Shown here piece after piece: positions 17,785-27,016 of a DNA stretch of 64,000 nt. Made by a program: the position numbers and the translations under genes. This DNA is from Cellulomonas sp. SLBN-39 (GTDB lineage: Bacteria; Actinomycetota; Actinomycetes; Actinomycetales; Cellulomonadaceae): assembly GCF_006715865.1 (NCBI RefSeq), contig NZ_VFOA01000001.1, forward strand, positions 62,001 through 126,000. Direction: 5' to 3'. The notes beneath the pieces are model-generated. The model ran no database searches. It was not told where the DNA came from and worked only from the letters and a program-made list of their open reading frames with translations. Position 1 is the first letter of the stretch, and each line of letters opens with the position of its first letter.

Positions 17785-19038
17785 ATGCAGGAGAACCCGA
17801 GACCGCCGCGCCGCTGGCGCGCGGTCGTCGGCGCTGTCGTCGCCGCCGTCCTGGCCGCCGGCGTCGGCGTCGGCACGGCCGCGGGCGCGCAGGCCGCGAC
17901 CGTCGACACGAGCACCTGGTACGTGCTCGTCAACCGGCAGAGCACCAAGGCGATGGAGGTCGCCGGCTGGTCCACCGCCGACGGCGCCGTGGTCCAGCAG
18001 TGGGCGCGCAACGACGGCGCCTGGCAGCAGTGGCGCTTCGTCGCCGCAGGCGACGGCTGGTACCGCCTGGTCAACCGCCACTCCGGCAAGGCGCTCGACC
18101 TGTGGGAGTGGAGCACCGCCGACGGTGCGTCGTTCCGCCAGTTCACGGACCTGAACGCCACCAACCAGCACTTCAGGCTCACCGACTCCGAGGGCGGCCG
18201 CGTCCGGCTGCTCAACCGGCACTCCGGGAAGGCCGTCACCGTCACCGACCGGTCCACCGCCGACGGCGCCACGGTCACCCAGCTGACCAACCTCAACCAG
18301 TACAACCAGCAGTGGCAGCTCGTGCCGGTCGGGTCGGTGGGCTCGAACCCCGGCACCGGCTTCCCCGCGTGGCCGACCACCACCGGGCAGGTCGACGTCT
18401 CGGCGACCATCGCGATCTCCGGCACGCGGGACATGGGCATGGTCCGCTACTACGGGCTCGGCGACGAGGGGCAGGACGAGGGGCAGGACCCGATGTTCCG
18501 GCTCGCCGACGGTGCGGTCCTGAAGAACGTCATCCTGGGCACGGGCGCCGCCGACGGCATCCACTGCACGGGCACGTGCACGCTGGAGAACGTCTGGTGG
18601 GAGGACGTCGGCGAGGACGCCGCCACGTTCCGCGGGAGCAGCGCCTCGCAGACCATGACGGTCGTCGGCGGCGGCGCGCGCTCGGCGTCGGACAAGGTCT
18701 TCCAGCACAACGGCCCCGGCACGTTCGTCATCCGGAACTTCCAGGCCTCGGGCTTCGGCAAGCTCTACCGCTCGTGCGGCAACTGCTCCACGCAGCACGC
18801 CCGGACGGTCCGGGTGGAGAACGTCCAGGTCACCACGCCGGCGTCGTCCCTCGTCGGGATCAACTCCAACTACGGCGACCGCGCGACCCTCACCGGCGTC
18901 ATCATCGTCAACGACGCCTCGCGCAAGGTGGCGGTCTGCGAGGAGTACCGCGGCGTGACGTCCGGGGAGCCGACGAAGATCAGCTCGGGGCCCAGCACCG
19001 CCTGCGGGTACTCGACGTCCTCGATCACCTACCGGTGA
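17785..19038 (+). CDS. Secreted pectate lyase, PL3 family, with ricin-type domain (second copy)
   Basis: 417 residues; ATG 17785 preceded by GAGGAGG. Signal peptide about 1-37, ending AGAQA. A ricin-type beta-trefoil (about 40-180) has three similar repeats, each with a WYRLVNRHSGKALDL-like strand followed by QQW or NQQW. There is a very short Gly/Asn/Pro linker and then a PL3 domain with ADGIHCTGTCTLENVWWEDV, EDAATFRG and YRSCGNCS. The catalytic domain is very like that of 15285-16643, but the trefoil and linker differ, so the pair looks like duplication followed by divergence of the binding module. Its 3' end overlaps the convergent membrane-protein gene by 14 bases. Confidence 0.92.
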   Translation: MQENPRPPRRWRAVVGAVVAAVLAAGVGVGTAAGAQAATVDTSTWYVLVNRQSTKAMEVAGWSTADGAVVQQWARNDGAWQQWRFVAAGDGWYRLVNRHSGKALDLWEWSTADGASFRQFTDLNATNQHFRLTDSEGGRVRLLNRHSGKAVTVTDRSTADGATVTQLTNLNQYNQQWQLVPVGSVGSNPGTGFPAWPTTTGQVDVSATIAISGTRDMGMVRYYGLGDEGQDEGQDPMFRLADGAVLKNVILGTGAADGIHCTGTCTLENVWWEDVGEDAATFRGSSASQTMTVVGGGARSASDKVFQHNGPGTFVIRNFQASGFGKLYRSCGNCSTQHARTVRVENVQVTTPASSLVGINSNYGDRATLTGVIIVNDASRKVAVCEEYRGVTSGEPTKISSGPSTACGYSTSSITYR

Positions 19039-19366
19039 CGGCCCCCTGACCGCTGCCACCGACCCGCGGCCGTGCACGGTCGACGACCCACCAGGTCGTC
19101 GCCCCGAGCACGGCCGCGGCCGTCAGCACCGACACCCAGGGGCCGGCCAGGTCGGCAGCCACGTGGGACGCGACGAACGCGGCCAGCGCGACCGCCACGA
19201 CCAGCACCGTGCGCGCCGGGCCGACCCGCGGCCACGCCCGCACGACGCACCACGCCCCGGCCGCGAGCAGCACCGCACCGCCCAGCCACCGCACCCCCGT
19301 GACCTGCGCCGCCGCGAAACCCAGCACCAGCCCTGCCGCCGCCACCACCCACACCGGTCCTCGCAC
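19025..19366 (-). CDS. Small membrane protein, unknown function
   Basis: 113 residues, four hydrophobic segments (about 5-20, 27-43, 53-69 and 76-94), short polar loops and an Arg-rich C-terminus. No family recognised. The 3' end overlaps the end of the second pectate lyase gene tail to tail by 14 bases. Upstream is the pgi promoter region, with pgi divergent. Confidence 0.65.
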   Translation of the reverse strand: MRGPVWVVAAAGLVLGFAAAQVTGVRWLGGAVLLAAGAWCVVRAWPRVGPARTVLVVAVALAAFVASHVAADLAGPWVSVLTAAAVLGATTWWVVDRARPRVGGSGQGAVTGR

Positions 19367-19467
19367 GCCCCCACGGTACGGGTGCCCCGACCGACGTCCC
19401 GTGCACGGGGTGCCGCCGGGGTCCTACGGTGAGGCCTGACCGACCGCACCGACCCCCGGAGGCACCT

Positions 19468-21150
19468 GTGCCCACCCCGCCCATCGACCCGACGACCACG
19501 TCCGCGTGGCAGGACCTCTCCGAGCACGAGAGCACGCTGACCCCCGACCTGCGGGGCTGGTTCGCCGAGGACCCGGGCCGCGCGCAGCGCCTGACCCACC
19601 AGCTCGGCGACCTCACCGTCGACCTGTCGAAGAACCTCGTCACCGACGAGACGCTGGCCCTGCTGGTCCGGCTCGGCGAGGAGGTGCAGCTCGCCGACCG
19701 CTACCAGGCCATGATCCGCGGCGAGCACATCAACGTCACCGAGGACCGCGCGGTCCTGCACACGGCGCTGCGGCGCCCCGCGGACGCTCAGCCGCCGCTG
19801 CTCGTCGACGGCCAGGACGTCGACGCCGACGTGCAGCGGGTGCTCGGCGAGGTCTTCGCATTCGCCGAGAAGGTCCGCTCCGGCGAGTGGACCGGGGTGA
19901 CGGGCGAGCGCGTGCGCACCGTCGTCAACATCGGCATCGGCGGCTCCGACCTCGGCCCCGTCATGGTCTACGAGGCCCTAGAGCCGTACGTGCAGGACGG
20001 CCTGGAGGTCCGGTTCGTCTCGAACATCGACCCCACGGACCTCGCGCAGAAGACCGCGGACCTCGACCCGACGACGACGCTGTTCATCGTCGCGTCGAAG
20101 ACGTTCACGACCCTGGAGACCCTCACCAACGCCCGGCTGGCCCGGACGTGGCTGTGGGAGGGCCTGCTCGCGGGCGGGCACATCGCCGACACCGACGCCG
20201 ACCGGAAGGGCGCGGTCGCCCAGCACTTCGTCGCCGTCTCCACGGCCCTGGACAAGGTCGCGGACTTCGGCATCGACCCGACCAACGCGTTCGGGTTCTG
20301 GGACTGGGTCGGCGGGCGCTACTCCGTCGACTCCGCGATCGGCACGTCGCTCGCGATCGCGATCGGCCCCGACGCGTTCGGCGAGCTGCTGGCCGGCTTC
20401 CACACGGTCGACGAGCACACCCGCACGACCCCGCTCGCGCAGAACGTGCCCTTCCTCATGGGCCTGCTCAACGTCTGGTACGTGAACTTCCTCGGGGCGC
20501 ACACGCACGCCGTGCTGCCCTACGCCCAGCAGCTGCACCGCTTCGCCGCGTACCTGCAGCAGCTGACGATGGAGTCCAACGGCAAGTCGGTGCGCTGGGA
20601 CGGCACGCCCGTCACGACCGCCACCGGCGAGGTGTTCTGGGGCGAGCCCGGCACCAACGGGCAGCACGCGTTCTACCAGCTCATCCACCAGGGCACCCGC
20701 CTCATCCCGGCGGACTTCATCGCCGTGGCCAACCCGGCGTACCCGCTGAAGGACGGCGGCACCGACGTGCACGGCCTGTTCCTGGCGAACTTCTTCGCCC
20801 AGACCAAGGCCCTCGCGTTCGGCAAGACCGCCGACGAGGTCCGCGCCGAGGGCACGGCCGAGGCGATCGTCCCGGCCCGGGTGTTCTCGGGGAACCGCCC
20901 GACGACGTCGATCCTCGCCCCGGCCCTCACGCCGGCGGTCGTGGGCCAGCTCGTCGCGCTGTACGAGCACATCACGTTCGCCCAGGGCGTCGTGTGGGGC
21001 ATCGACTCGTTCGACCAGTGGGGCGTCGAGCTCGGCAAGAAGCTCGCCATGGAGATCGCCCCGGCGGTCGAGGGCGACGCCGCCGCGCTCGCGGCGCAGG
21101 ACCCGTCCACGCAGGCGCTGATCCGGCGCTACCTGGAGCTGCGCGGCTGA
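19468..21150 (+). CDS. pgi: Glucose-6-phosphate isomerase
   Basis: 560 residues from GTG 19468, which has GGAGG a few bases upstream. Interconverts glucose-6-phosphate and fructose-6-phosphate. Key blocks are [45 protein letters not shown] (family signature), MESNGKSV, the catalytic-His region [14 protein letters not shown] and the C-terminal signature [13 protein letters not shown]. Full length for the bacterial family. Followed by a strong hairpin shared with the convergent amidohydrolase gene. Confidence 0.97.
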   Translation: MPTPPIDPTTTSAWQDLSEHESTLTPDLRGWFAEDPGRAQRLTHQLGDLTVDLSKNLVTDETLALLVRLGEEVQLADRYQAMIRGEHINVTEDRAVLHTALRRPADAQPPLLVDGQDVDADVQRVLGEVFAFAEKVRSGEWTGVTGERVRTVVNIGIGGSDLGPVMVYEALEPYVQDGLEVRFVSNIDPTDLAQKTADLDPTTTLFIVASKTFTTLETLTNARLARTWLWEGLLAGGHIADTDADRKGAVAQHFVAVSTALDKVADFGIDPTNAFGFWDWVGGRYSVDSAIGTSLAIAIGPDAFGELLAGFHTVDEHTRTTPLAQNVPFLMGLLNVWYVNFLGAHTHAVLPYAQQLHRFAAYLQQLTMESNGKSVRWDGTPVTTATGEVFWGEPGTNGQHAFYQLIHQGTRLIPADFIAVANPAYPLKDGGTDVHGLFLANFFAQTKALAFGKTADEVRAEGTAEAIVPARVFSGNRPTTSILAPALTPAVVGQLVALYEHITFAQGVVWGIDSFDQWGVELGKKLAMEIAPAVEGDAAALAAQDPSTQALIRRYLELRG

Positions 21151-21159
21151 CGCACCACC

Positions 21160-21193
21160 GACGGCGCCGTCCCCGGCCGGGGGCGGCGCCGTC
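21160..21193. terminator. Bidirectional terminator between pgi and the amidohydrolase gene
   Basis: 15-bp stem with one G-T pair (21160-21174 with 21179-21193), GGCC loop, in the 60-base gap between the convergent stops. Confidence 0.75.
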
Positions 21194-21210
21194 GTCGCAC
21201 GTGCCGCCGG

Positions 21211-22446
21211 TCAGGCGAAGCGGGCGGACCGTTCTACGACGCGCCCGGCACCGGCCTGCGCGTCCCACGTGTAGACGGTCCGGCCCTCGACGAGCACGTG
21301 CTCGACCCGGGACATCACGTCCAGCGGGTCGCCGGACCACAGCACGACGTCCCCGTCGCGCCCCGGCTCGAGCGCCCCCACGCGGCCGTCGAGGCCGAAG
21401 AACGACGCGGGGTTCACCGTCAGCGCCTCGAGCGCGGTCTGCGGCGGCAGGCCCTCCTTGACGGCCAGCGACGCCTGGTGCACGAGGAAGTTGATCGGCA
21501 CCACGGGGTGGTCGGTCGTGATCGCGACCCGCACACCGGCCGCCGCGAGCGTCGCCAGGTGCCCGATCGCCCGGTCCCGCAGCTCGACCTTCGACCGGCT
21601 GGTGAGCATCGGGCCGAAGACCACGGGCACGTCCCGCTCGGCCAGCACGTCCGCGATCTTGTGCGCCTCGGTGCCGTGGTTCACCACCAGCCGGTACCCG
21701 AACTCGTCCGCGAGCCGCAGGGCGGTGGCGATGTCGTCGTGCCGGTGCACGTGCTGGTCCCAGACCAGCTCGCCGTCGAGGACCCGCGCCAGGGTCTCCA
21801 GCGCCAGGTCGGGGGCGAACGGCTCGCCCTTCGTGGCGGCCGCGGCCCGCGCGGCCGCGTAGTGCCGGGCACGGGTGAACGCCTCGCGGATCACCAGGGC
21901 CGTGCCCAGCCGCGTCGACGGCATCTGCCGGCGCTCGCCGTAGACGCGCTTCGGGTTCTCCCCCAGCGCGGACTTCACCGACACCGACGCCGAGATCACC
22001 TGCTCGTCGACCGTGCGCCCGCCCCACGTCTTCATCGCCACCGACTGCCCGCCGATCGGGTTGCCCGACCCGGGCTTGACCACGACCGACGTCACACCCC
22101 CGGACAGCGCGTCGCGGAAGCCCTCGTCGTCGACGTTGACCGCGTCGACCGCCCGGACCGCCGCCGCGTTCGGCGTCGTCATCTCGTTGGTGTCGTCGCC
22201 CGCCTTGCCCTCGCCCTCCTCGTGCAGGCCCACGTGCCCGTGCGCCTCGACGAAGCCGGGCAGCACCCAGCGACCGGTCGCGTCGACGACCCGGGCACCC
22301 GCGGGCACCTCGACGTCCGTACCGACGGCGGTGATGCGCCCGTCGACGACGAGGACGGTGCCGCCCGGCACGGGCGGGGACGAGACGGGGACGACGTGAC
22401 CGCCGACGACGGCGACGACCGAGGGGCTGGTGGAGGGGGAGGTCAT
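21211..22446 (-). CDS. Metal-dependent amidohydrolase (imidazolonepropionase-like)
   Basis: 411 residues from ATG 22446. The first metal motif is VLPGFVEAHGHVGLHEEGEG (H69, H71), followed by GGVTSVVVKPGSGNPIGGQS, later VNHGTEAHKIADVL and the metal Asp in ITTDHPVVP. The C-terminus has LTVNPASFFGLDGRVGALEPG, the usual second half of the beta-sandwich. Substrate unknown. It is not a nagA-type deacetylase by these motifs. The start is uncertain: GTG codons at 22455 and 22467 are in frame, and the GGAGG before ATG 22446 is rather close. Confidence 0.85.
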   Translation of the reverse strand: MTSPSTSPSVVAVVGGHVVPVSSPPVPGGTVLVVDGRITAVGTDVEVPAGARVVDATGRWVLPGFVEAHGHVGLHEEGEGKAGDDTNEMTTPNAAAVRAVDAVNVDDEGFRDALSGGVTSVVVKPGSGNPIGGQSVAMKTWGGRTVDEQVISASVSVKSALGENPKRVYGERRQMPSTRLGTALVIREAFTRARHYAAARAAAATKGEPFAPDLALETLARVLDGELVWDQHVHRHDDIATALRLADEFGYRLVVNHGTEAHKIADVLAERDVPVVFGPMLTSRSKVELRDRAIGHLATLAAAGVRVAITTDHPVVPINFLVHQASLAVKEGLPPQTALEALTVNPASFFGLDGRVGALEPGRDGDVVLWSGDPLDVMSRVEHVLVEGRTVYTWDAQAGAGRVVERSARFA

Positions 22447-22547
22447 GACCTCCACCGTACGTCGCACGGCCGACCGCCCCGCCGCGGGAGCGGGACGGCC
22501 GGCCGGGGCCCGGAGGGCGACCGGTGCAGGTCAGGGGCCCGTGCGGG

Positions 22548-23762
22548 TCAGGGGCTGGTGCAGCCCACCGACGGGGCGGTCGGGGCGGTGCCCGTGCCCT
22601 GGTAGCCGAGCTCGGTGGACGCGCCCGGGGCGAGCGCGCCGTTCCAGGCCGCGTTCGTCAGGCGCACGCCCGTGCCGTCGGCCGTGAGCACCGAGCTCCA
22701 GGAGTTCTGGACGGCCGTGGCCGGCACGCCGAGGCGCACGGTCCAGCCCTGCAGCGGCACCGACCCGGCGGTGACCCGCACGGTCGCGACCCAGCCGCCC
22801 GGCCATGCGCTGACGACCGTGTGCGTCGCGGTGCACGGCGCGGGCACCGCCGTGGGCGTCGAGGTCGGGGTCGGGGTGGGGCTCGGGGTCGGGGTCGGTG
22901 TGGGGGTCACGGTGGGCGTCGGGGTCACGGTGGGCGTGGGCGTCGGCGTGGGCGTCGCCCCGCCGGGCACGAGCGCCAGCGCCTGGGTCGCGGCCGGGTA
23001 CCAGGTCGCGGCCATCCGCTGCGTCCCGGCGTCGTTCGGGTGCACGCCGTCACCGGTGTCCCGCGCCGGGTCCCACCCGGTCCAGTGGTCGACGACCCGC
23101 ACCGGGGACGCCGCGGTCGACGTCGCCGCCGCCCACGCCGGGATCGCCGCGTTCAGGGCCTGCGTGCGCGCGGGGCACTCGGCGCACGACGGCGGGGCCA
23201 CCGGGATGATCTGCGCCACGACCACGACCACCCGCGGGTCGACGGCGCGCATCTGCCCGACGAGCGTGGTGTACGCGGCGAGGATCTGCTGGGGCGTGCG
23301 GGCGCTCCACACGTCGTTCGTGCCGAAGTGCATGAGCACGACCTGGGGCCGGGTCGCGGCGAACCAGCCGGCGGCCTCCCCCGACGCCGCGACGTTCGTC
23401 ACGAGCAGTCCGCCGTGGCCCTCGTTGTCGCCGTCGTGGGCGATGCCGCAGCCCTGCGGGGGCATGGTGCCCACCATGTCGAGCGCGTGCCCGTCGGCCA
23501 CCAGCCGCTGGTGCAGCAGGGCGCGCCAGCAGCCGGGGTTGCCCGTGATGGAGTCGCCCAGCGCCATGACGCGGACCGGCTCCGCCACCGCGGCCGGCAG
23601 CGCCGACGGGACGGTCCCCGCCGAGGCGACCGCGGGCCCGGCCACCCCGGCCAGCAGGGCGAGGACCAGCGCGGCGAGGGTCGCCAGGGCGGCGCCCCGA
23701 CGGGACGGTGCGGGCGGGCGGGGCGGCACCCGGTCGGGTGCGGGTCGCGCGGCAGGGCGCAT
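22548..23762 (-). CDS. Secreted GDSL/SGNH esterase with CBM2 (acetyl-xylan-esterase-like, CE3 type)
   Basis: 404 residues; ATG 23762 preceded by GGAGAG. Signal peptide about 1-48. The SGNH domain (about 62-265) has the nucleophile block VMALGDSITGNPGCWRALL (Ser71), HDGDNEGHGGLLVT, the oxyanion Asn in HFGTNDVWSA, and the DxxH pair in GDGVHPNDAGTQRM. A Pro-Thr linker with near-perfect TPTP repeats (about 268-305) joins it to a CBM2 cellulose/xylan-binding domain starting at CTATHTVVSAWPGGWVATV. It probably removes acetyl groups from plant polysaccharide at the fibre surface. A LacI-type operator candidate lies 82 bases upstream. Confidence 0.88.
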   Translation of the reverse strand: MRPAARPAPDRVPPRPPAPSRRGAALATLAALVLALLAGVAGPAVASAGTVPSALPAAVAEPVRVMALGDSITGNPGCWRALLHQRLVADGHALDMVGTMPPQGCGIAHDGDNEGHGGLLVTNVAASGEAAGWFAATRPQVVLMHFGTNDVWSARTPQQILAAYTTLVGQMRAVDPRVVVVVAQIIPVAPPSCAECPARTQALNAAIPAWAAATSTAASPVRVVDHWTGWDPARDTGDGVHPNDAGTQRMAATWYPAATQALALVPGGATPTPTPTPTVTPTPTVTPTPTPTPSPTPTPTSTPTAVPAPCTATHTVVSAWPGGWVATVRVTAGSVPLQGWTVRLGVPATAVQNSWSSVLTADGTGVRLTNAAWNGALAPGASTELGYQGTGTAPTAPSVGCTSP

Positions 23763-23843
23763 GGTGGTCTCTCCTTCGACGACGGGCCCGCGCACGCGGG
23801 ACGGGCCGAGCGTCCCGCGGGGCGCTCGGGCGCGGGCAGGGCA

Positions 23844-23855
23844 CGAAGCGTTTCG
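23844..23855. promoter_or_regulatory. Possible LacI-family operator in the esterase/S4 divergent region
   Basis: CGAAGCGTTTCG, five of six pairs palindromic, 82 bases upstream of the esterase ATG and 104 bases upstream of the S4 gene. Close match to the site at 17624-17635. Confidence 0.45.
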
Positions 23856-23958
23856 CCCCGCGGCCGCCGCCCCGCCGCAGCAGCCTTCTCCGGGGCCGGG
23901 GCGGGCCCGGGGCAGGGCGTGGCAGGCTGTCGGCGTCGGGTCGGACGCAGGAGGTGGC

Positions 23959-24330
23959 ATGGCCGAGGTGGTGCGCGCACGCGTGGACGCGTGGACGTGG
24001 GCGGTGCGGCTGTTCCCCACCCGCTCCGCCGCGGGGGCCGCCTGCCGCGCCGGCCACGTGCGCATCAACGGCGAGCGCGCCAAGCCCGCGACCCTCGTCG
24101 TCCCCGGCGACGAGGTGCAGGTGCGCGGCGGGGAGCGCGAGCGCCTCGTCGTGGTCCAGCGCCTGCTGGTCAAGCGCGTCTCGGCCGAGGTCGCCCGGGC
24201 CTGCTACCTCGACCGCTCCCCCGCGCCGCTGCCGCGCGAGCACGTGGCGATGGCCGGTCAGCGGGACCGGGGCGCGGGCCGACCCACCAAGCGCGAGCGC
24301 CGCGACATCGACCGGCTGCGCGGGCGCTGA
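23959..24330 (+). CDS. S4-domain RNA-binding protein (Hsp15-like)
   Basis: 123 residues; ATG 23959 with GGAGG before it. The S4 domain covers about residues 6-70: RVDAWTWAVRLFPTRSAAGA, AGHVRINGERAKPATLVVPG and DEVQVR. The basic C-terminus GRPTKRERRDIDRLRGR is typical of heat-shock protein 15 homologues, which bind 50S subunits carrying a nascent chain. Divergent from the esterase and followed closely by the glycosylase-like gene. Confidence 0.88.
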   Translation: MAEVVRARVDAWTWAVRLFPTRSAAGAACRAGHVRINGERAKPATLVVPGDEVQVRGGERERLVVVQRLLVKRVSAEVARACYLDRSPAPLPREHVAMAGQRDRGAGRPTKRERRDIDRLRGR

Positions 24331-24334
24331 CGCG

Positions 24335-25252
24335 GTGGACCCGCGCGCGGCGCCGGACGGGGACGCGGGCGTCGTCGTGGCGGCTCCCGCCGTCGCGCTG
24401 CGCACGGCGCTGGGTCTGCGCCGCGGTGCGGGCGACCCGACGTGGCACGCGACGCCCGACGCGGTGTGGCACGCGCGCCCCACGCCGGAGGGGCCCGCGA
24501 CCCTGCGGCTGCGGGCACGCCCGGACGGTGTCGAGGCGCACGCGTGGGGGCCGGGCGCGCGTGCCGCGCTCGCGGACGTGCCCGGGCTGCTGGGACGGCT
24601 CGACGACGTCACGGGCTTCGCCGCGCACCTGCACCCGGCGGTGCACGCCGCGGCCCGGGCGCACCCCGACCTGCGGCTGCCGCGCTCGGGCGAGGTCTGG
24701 CCGACCCTGGTGACAGCCGTCCTGGAGCAGCGGGTCGTGGGCCTGGACGCGCACGCGTCGTGGCGGCGGCTGGTCCTGCGGCACGGGGAGCCCGCGCCGG
24801 GGCCGGCGCCGGCCGGGCTGCGGGTGTGCCCCGCGCCGGGGGTGTGGGCGTCGCTGCCGGTGTGGGAGTGGCGCGGCGCCGGGGTGGACGCCCAGCGCTC
24901 GGGCGCGGTGCAGCGTGCGGCGGTCGTCGCGCACCGGTTCACCGCGGACCTGGAGCCCGGCGAGCTGGCCCGGCGGGTGCGGACGGTGGTCGGCATCGGC
25001 CCGTGGACGGCGGCCGAGACGACGGCGCGGGCGCTGGGCGACCCGGACGCCGTGCAGGTCGGCGACGCGCACCTGCCCCACCTGGTGGGCTGGGCGCTGA
25101 CCGGCCGGCGCGCGGACGACGCCGGGATGCTGCACCTGCTGGCGCCGTGGGCGGGCCACCGCCAGCGGGTGATCGTGCTCCTCGAGCGCGCGTACCGCGG
25201 CCGGATGCCGACGTACGGCCCGCGCGCCCCGCGGGCACGCCCCCTGCGCTGA
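24335..25252 (+). CDS. DNA-3-methyladenine glycosylase-like protein (HhH-GPD)
   Basis: 305 residues from GTG 24335, four bases after the S4 stop. A poorly conserved N-terminal half is followed by SGEVWPTLVTAVLEQRVVG, the usual entry to the HhH-GPD fold, then TVVGIGPWTAAETTARALGD (helix-hairpin-helix) and PDAVQVGDAHLPHLVG, where the Asp after Gly sits where AlkA has its catalytic aspartate. Base excision of alkylated purines is the likely role. It is translationally close to the S4 gene, a frequent pairing in Actinobacteria. Confidence 0.82.
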   Translation: MDPRAAPDGDAGVVVAAPAVALRTALGLRRGAGDPTWHATPDAVWHARPTPEGPATLRLRARPDGVEAHAWGPGARAALADVPGLLGRLDDVTGFAAHLHPAVHAAARAHPDLRLPRSGEVWPTLVTAVLEQRVVGLDAHASWRRLVLRHGEPAPGPAPAGLRVCPAPGVWASLPVWEWRGAGVDAQRSGAVQRAAVVAHRFTADLEPGELARRVRTVVGIGPWTAAETTARALGDPDAVQVGDAHLPHLVGWALTGRRADDAGMLHLLAPWAGHRQRVIVLLERAYRGRMPTYGPRAPRARPLR

Positions 25253-25332
25253 GCGGGGCGCCCCGAGGTGTGCCGCCCCCGGGCCTGTCGCATGATGGCC
25301 GTCAGGACGACCCCCCGACCGGAGGAGGACCC

Positions 25333-25572
25333 GTGGACGACGACCGACGCACGACCGACGGCCAGGTGGCACCCGACCCGGGCCGGGTCGTGGGCGCGGT
25401 GCTCGCGTTCGCGGCCTTCGTGGGCGCGTTCGCGCTGCTCACGCTCGGCTTCACGCTGGAGGGGACCACGGGCATGGTGGTGGTCGGGGCGGGGATCCTC
25501 CTGTTCGGCCTCGCCTACGCGATCCCGATGGGCGTGATGCCCGCGATCGAGGAGCGGGCCGCTCGAGGCTGA
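25333..25572 (+). CDS. Small two-helix membrane protein
   Basis: 79 residues from GTG 25333 with GGAGGAGG directly upstream. An Asp/Arg-rich N-terminus ([10 protein letters not shown]) precedes two hydrophobic segments (about 20-38 and 46-65), then a short acidic/basic tail. No family recognised. It stands alone between the glycosylase-like gene and luxS, with a promoter-sized gap on each side. Confidence 0.7.
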   Translation: MDDDRRTTDGQVAPDPGRVVGAVLAFAAFVGAFALLTLGFTLEGTTGMVVVGAGILLFGLAYAIPMGVMPAIEERAARG

Positions 25573-25642
25573 CGTCCGGGCCTCGCCGCGACGGGCGTCC
25601 GGGACCGCGCGCGCGGTCGTCGTCGTGGCGGATGATGGGGGC

Positions 25643-26113
25643 GTGGACACACCCCGTATGAACGTCGAGTCCTTCAACCTGGACCACCGCACGGTGGACG
25701 CGCCGTACATCCGGCTCGCCGACCTCAAGGTGCTGCCCGCCGGTGACGTGCTGAGCAAGTACGACGTCCGGTTCACGCAGCCCAACGCCGCGCACCTGGA
25801 GATGCCGACGGTGCACTCCCTCGAGCACCTGTTCGCCGAGCACTCGCGCAACCACTCCGACCGCGTCCTGGACTTCTCGCCCATGGGCTGCCAGACGGGC
25901 TTCTACCTCATGCTGCAGGGCCGGTGGGACGACGCCGAGGTCGCCGACCTGGTCGCCGCGACCCTGACCGACGTGCTCGGCGCGACCGAGGTCCCCGCCG
26001 CCAACGAGGTGCAGTGCGGGTGGGGCGCCAACCACACCCTCGCCGGTGCGCAGGAGGCGGCCCGCACGTTCCTCGCCGCGCGGGACGGCTGGGCGCAGGT
26101 GACGCGCGCATGA
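25643..26113 (+). CDS. luxS: S-ribosylhomocysteine lyase
   Basis: 156 residues from GTG 25643, giving [15 protein letters not shown] as the start; ATG 25658 is an alternative. Splits S-ribosylhomocysteine into homocysteine and the AI-2 precursor DPD. Metal ligands [10 protein letters not shown] (H58, H62) and C125 in [10 protein letters not shown] are present, as is the catalytic Cys in [13 protein letters not shown] (C83). The stop overlaps the start of the nucleosidase gene (ATGA), so the two successive steps of the pathway are co-translated. Confidence 0.96.
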   Translation: MDTPRMNVESFNLDHRTVDAPYIRLADLKVLPAGDVLSKYDVRFTQPNAAHLEMPTVHSLEHLFAEHSRNHSDRVLDFSPMGCQTGFYLMLQGRWDDAEVADLVAATLTDVLGATEVPAANEVQCGWGANHTLAGAQEAARTFLAARDGWAQVTRA

Positions 26114-26835
26114 CCACCGCAGCGGACGCGGCCGGGTCCGTCGACGCGGTCGTGGTCGTCGCGATGACCGAGGAGTGCGCCCCGTTCCTGGCGCTGGCCC
26201 GCGAGGTCGGGCCCGAGGAGGTCGTCGGGCACGCCCGGCAGCGCGTCCTCGACCTGGACGGGGTGCGCGTCCTGCTCGTGCAGTGCGGCATCGGCATGGT
26301 GAACTCCGCCGCCGCGGCGGCGGTCGCCCTGCAGCGCGTGCGGCCGCGCGTCCTGGTCAGCGCGGGCAGCGCCGGCGGGCTGGGCGTGGGCGTGCACGTC
26401 GGCGACGTCGTCGTGGGCCGGACCTGCGTCAACGCGGGCGCCGACGCGCGCGCCTTCGGGTACGAGCTCGGCCAGGTGCCCGGCATGCCCGCGACCTACC
26501 CGGGCGACGAGGCCGTCGTCGCGGCCGCCGGCGCGCTCGGGACCGCGGACCAGCGGGTGCTGGTCGGCACGGTCCTGTCGAACGACGCCTTCGTGCACGC
26601 CGGCCTCGTCGACGGGCTGCGGACCGCGTTCCCGGAGGCGCTCGCCACCGACATGGAGTCGGCGGCGCTCGCGCAGACCTGCCACCAGTACGCCGTGCCG
26701 TTCGTCACGGTCCGCGGGATCTCCGACCTGTGCGGGCCCGCCGCCGACGACGACTTCCTCACGCACGTCGACGACGCCGCGGACCGCTCGGCGGCCGTGG
26801 TCGTGGCCGCTCTGCGGGCCGTCGTCGCCGGCTGA
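26110..26835 (+). CDS. mtnN: 5'-methylthioadenosine/S-adenosylhomocysteine nucleosidase
   Basis: 241 residues. Removes adenine from MTA and SAH; the SAH product is the substrate of LuxS. Recognised by [16 protein letters not shown] (start-strand Glu), [47 protein letters not shown] (ribose-binding Met-Glu) and [10 protein letters not shown] (catalytic Asp). The methyl-cycle partner luxS lies immediately upstream. A strong hairpin follows 12 bases after the stop. Confidence 0.93.
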   Translation: MTTAADAAGSVDAVVVVAMTEECAPFLALAREVGPEEVVGHARQRVLDLDGVRVLLVQCGIGMVNSAAAAAVALQRVRPRVLVSAGSAGGLGVGVHVGDVVVGRTCVNAGADARAFGYELGQVPGMPATYPGDEAVVAAAGALGTADQRVLVGTVLSNDAFVHAGLVDGLRTAFPEALATDMESAALAQTCHQYAVPFVTVRGISDLCGPAADDDFLTHVDDAADRSAAVVVAALRAVVAG

Positions 26836-26847
26836 GCGACGCACCCG

Positions 26848-26884
26848 CGCCGTGACCGCCCGACGAGTCCGGGCGGTCACGGCG
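26848..26884 (+). terminator. Terminator of the luxS-mtnN operon
   Basis: Perfect 15-bp stem (26848-26862 with 26870-26884), 7-base loop, 12 bases after the mtnN stop. Confidence 0.82.
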
Positions 26885-27016
26885 GTCTGCCCCTGACGTC
26901 GTCCGCGGGAATCACCTTGCCCGTCCCCGGGTTGTCGGGACGAGACTGAGGACGCCCCGGCGGCCGCCCGCGCGGGCGGCGTGCCCGCGTCCCGCACGAG
27001 CAGACAGGCAGACCCC

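Noticed and set aside
21211..22446. Amidohydrolase as the missing nagA of the amino-sugar cluster
   Set aside because: It lies far from the cluster on another transcript, and its motifs resemble imidazolonepropionase-like proteins rather than GlcNAc-6-phosphate deacetylase.
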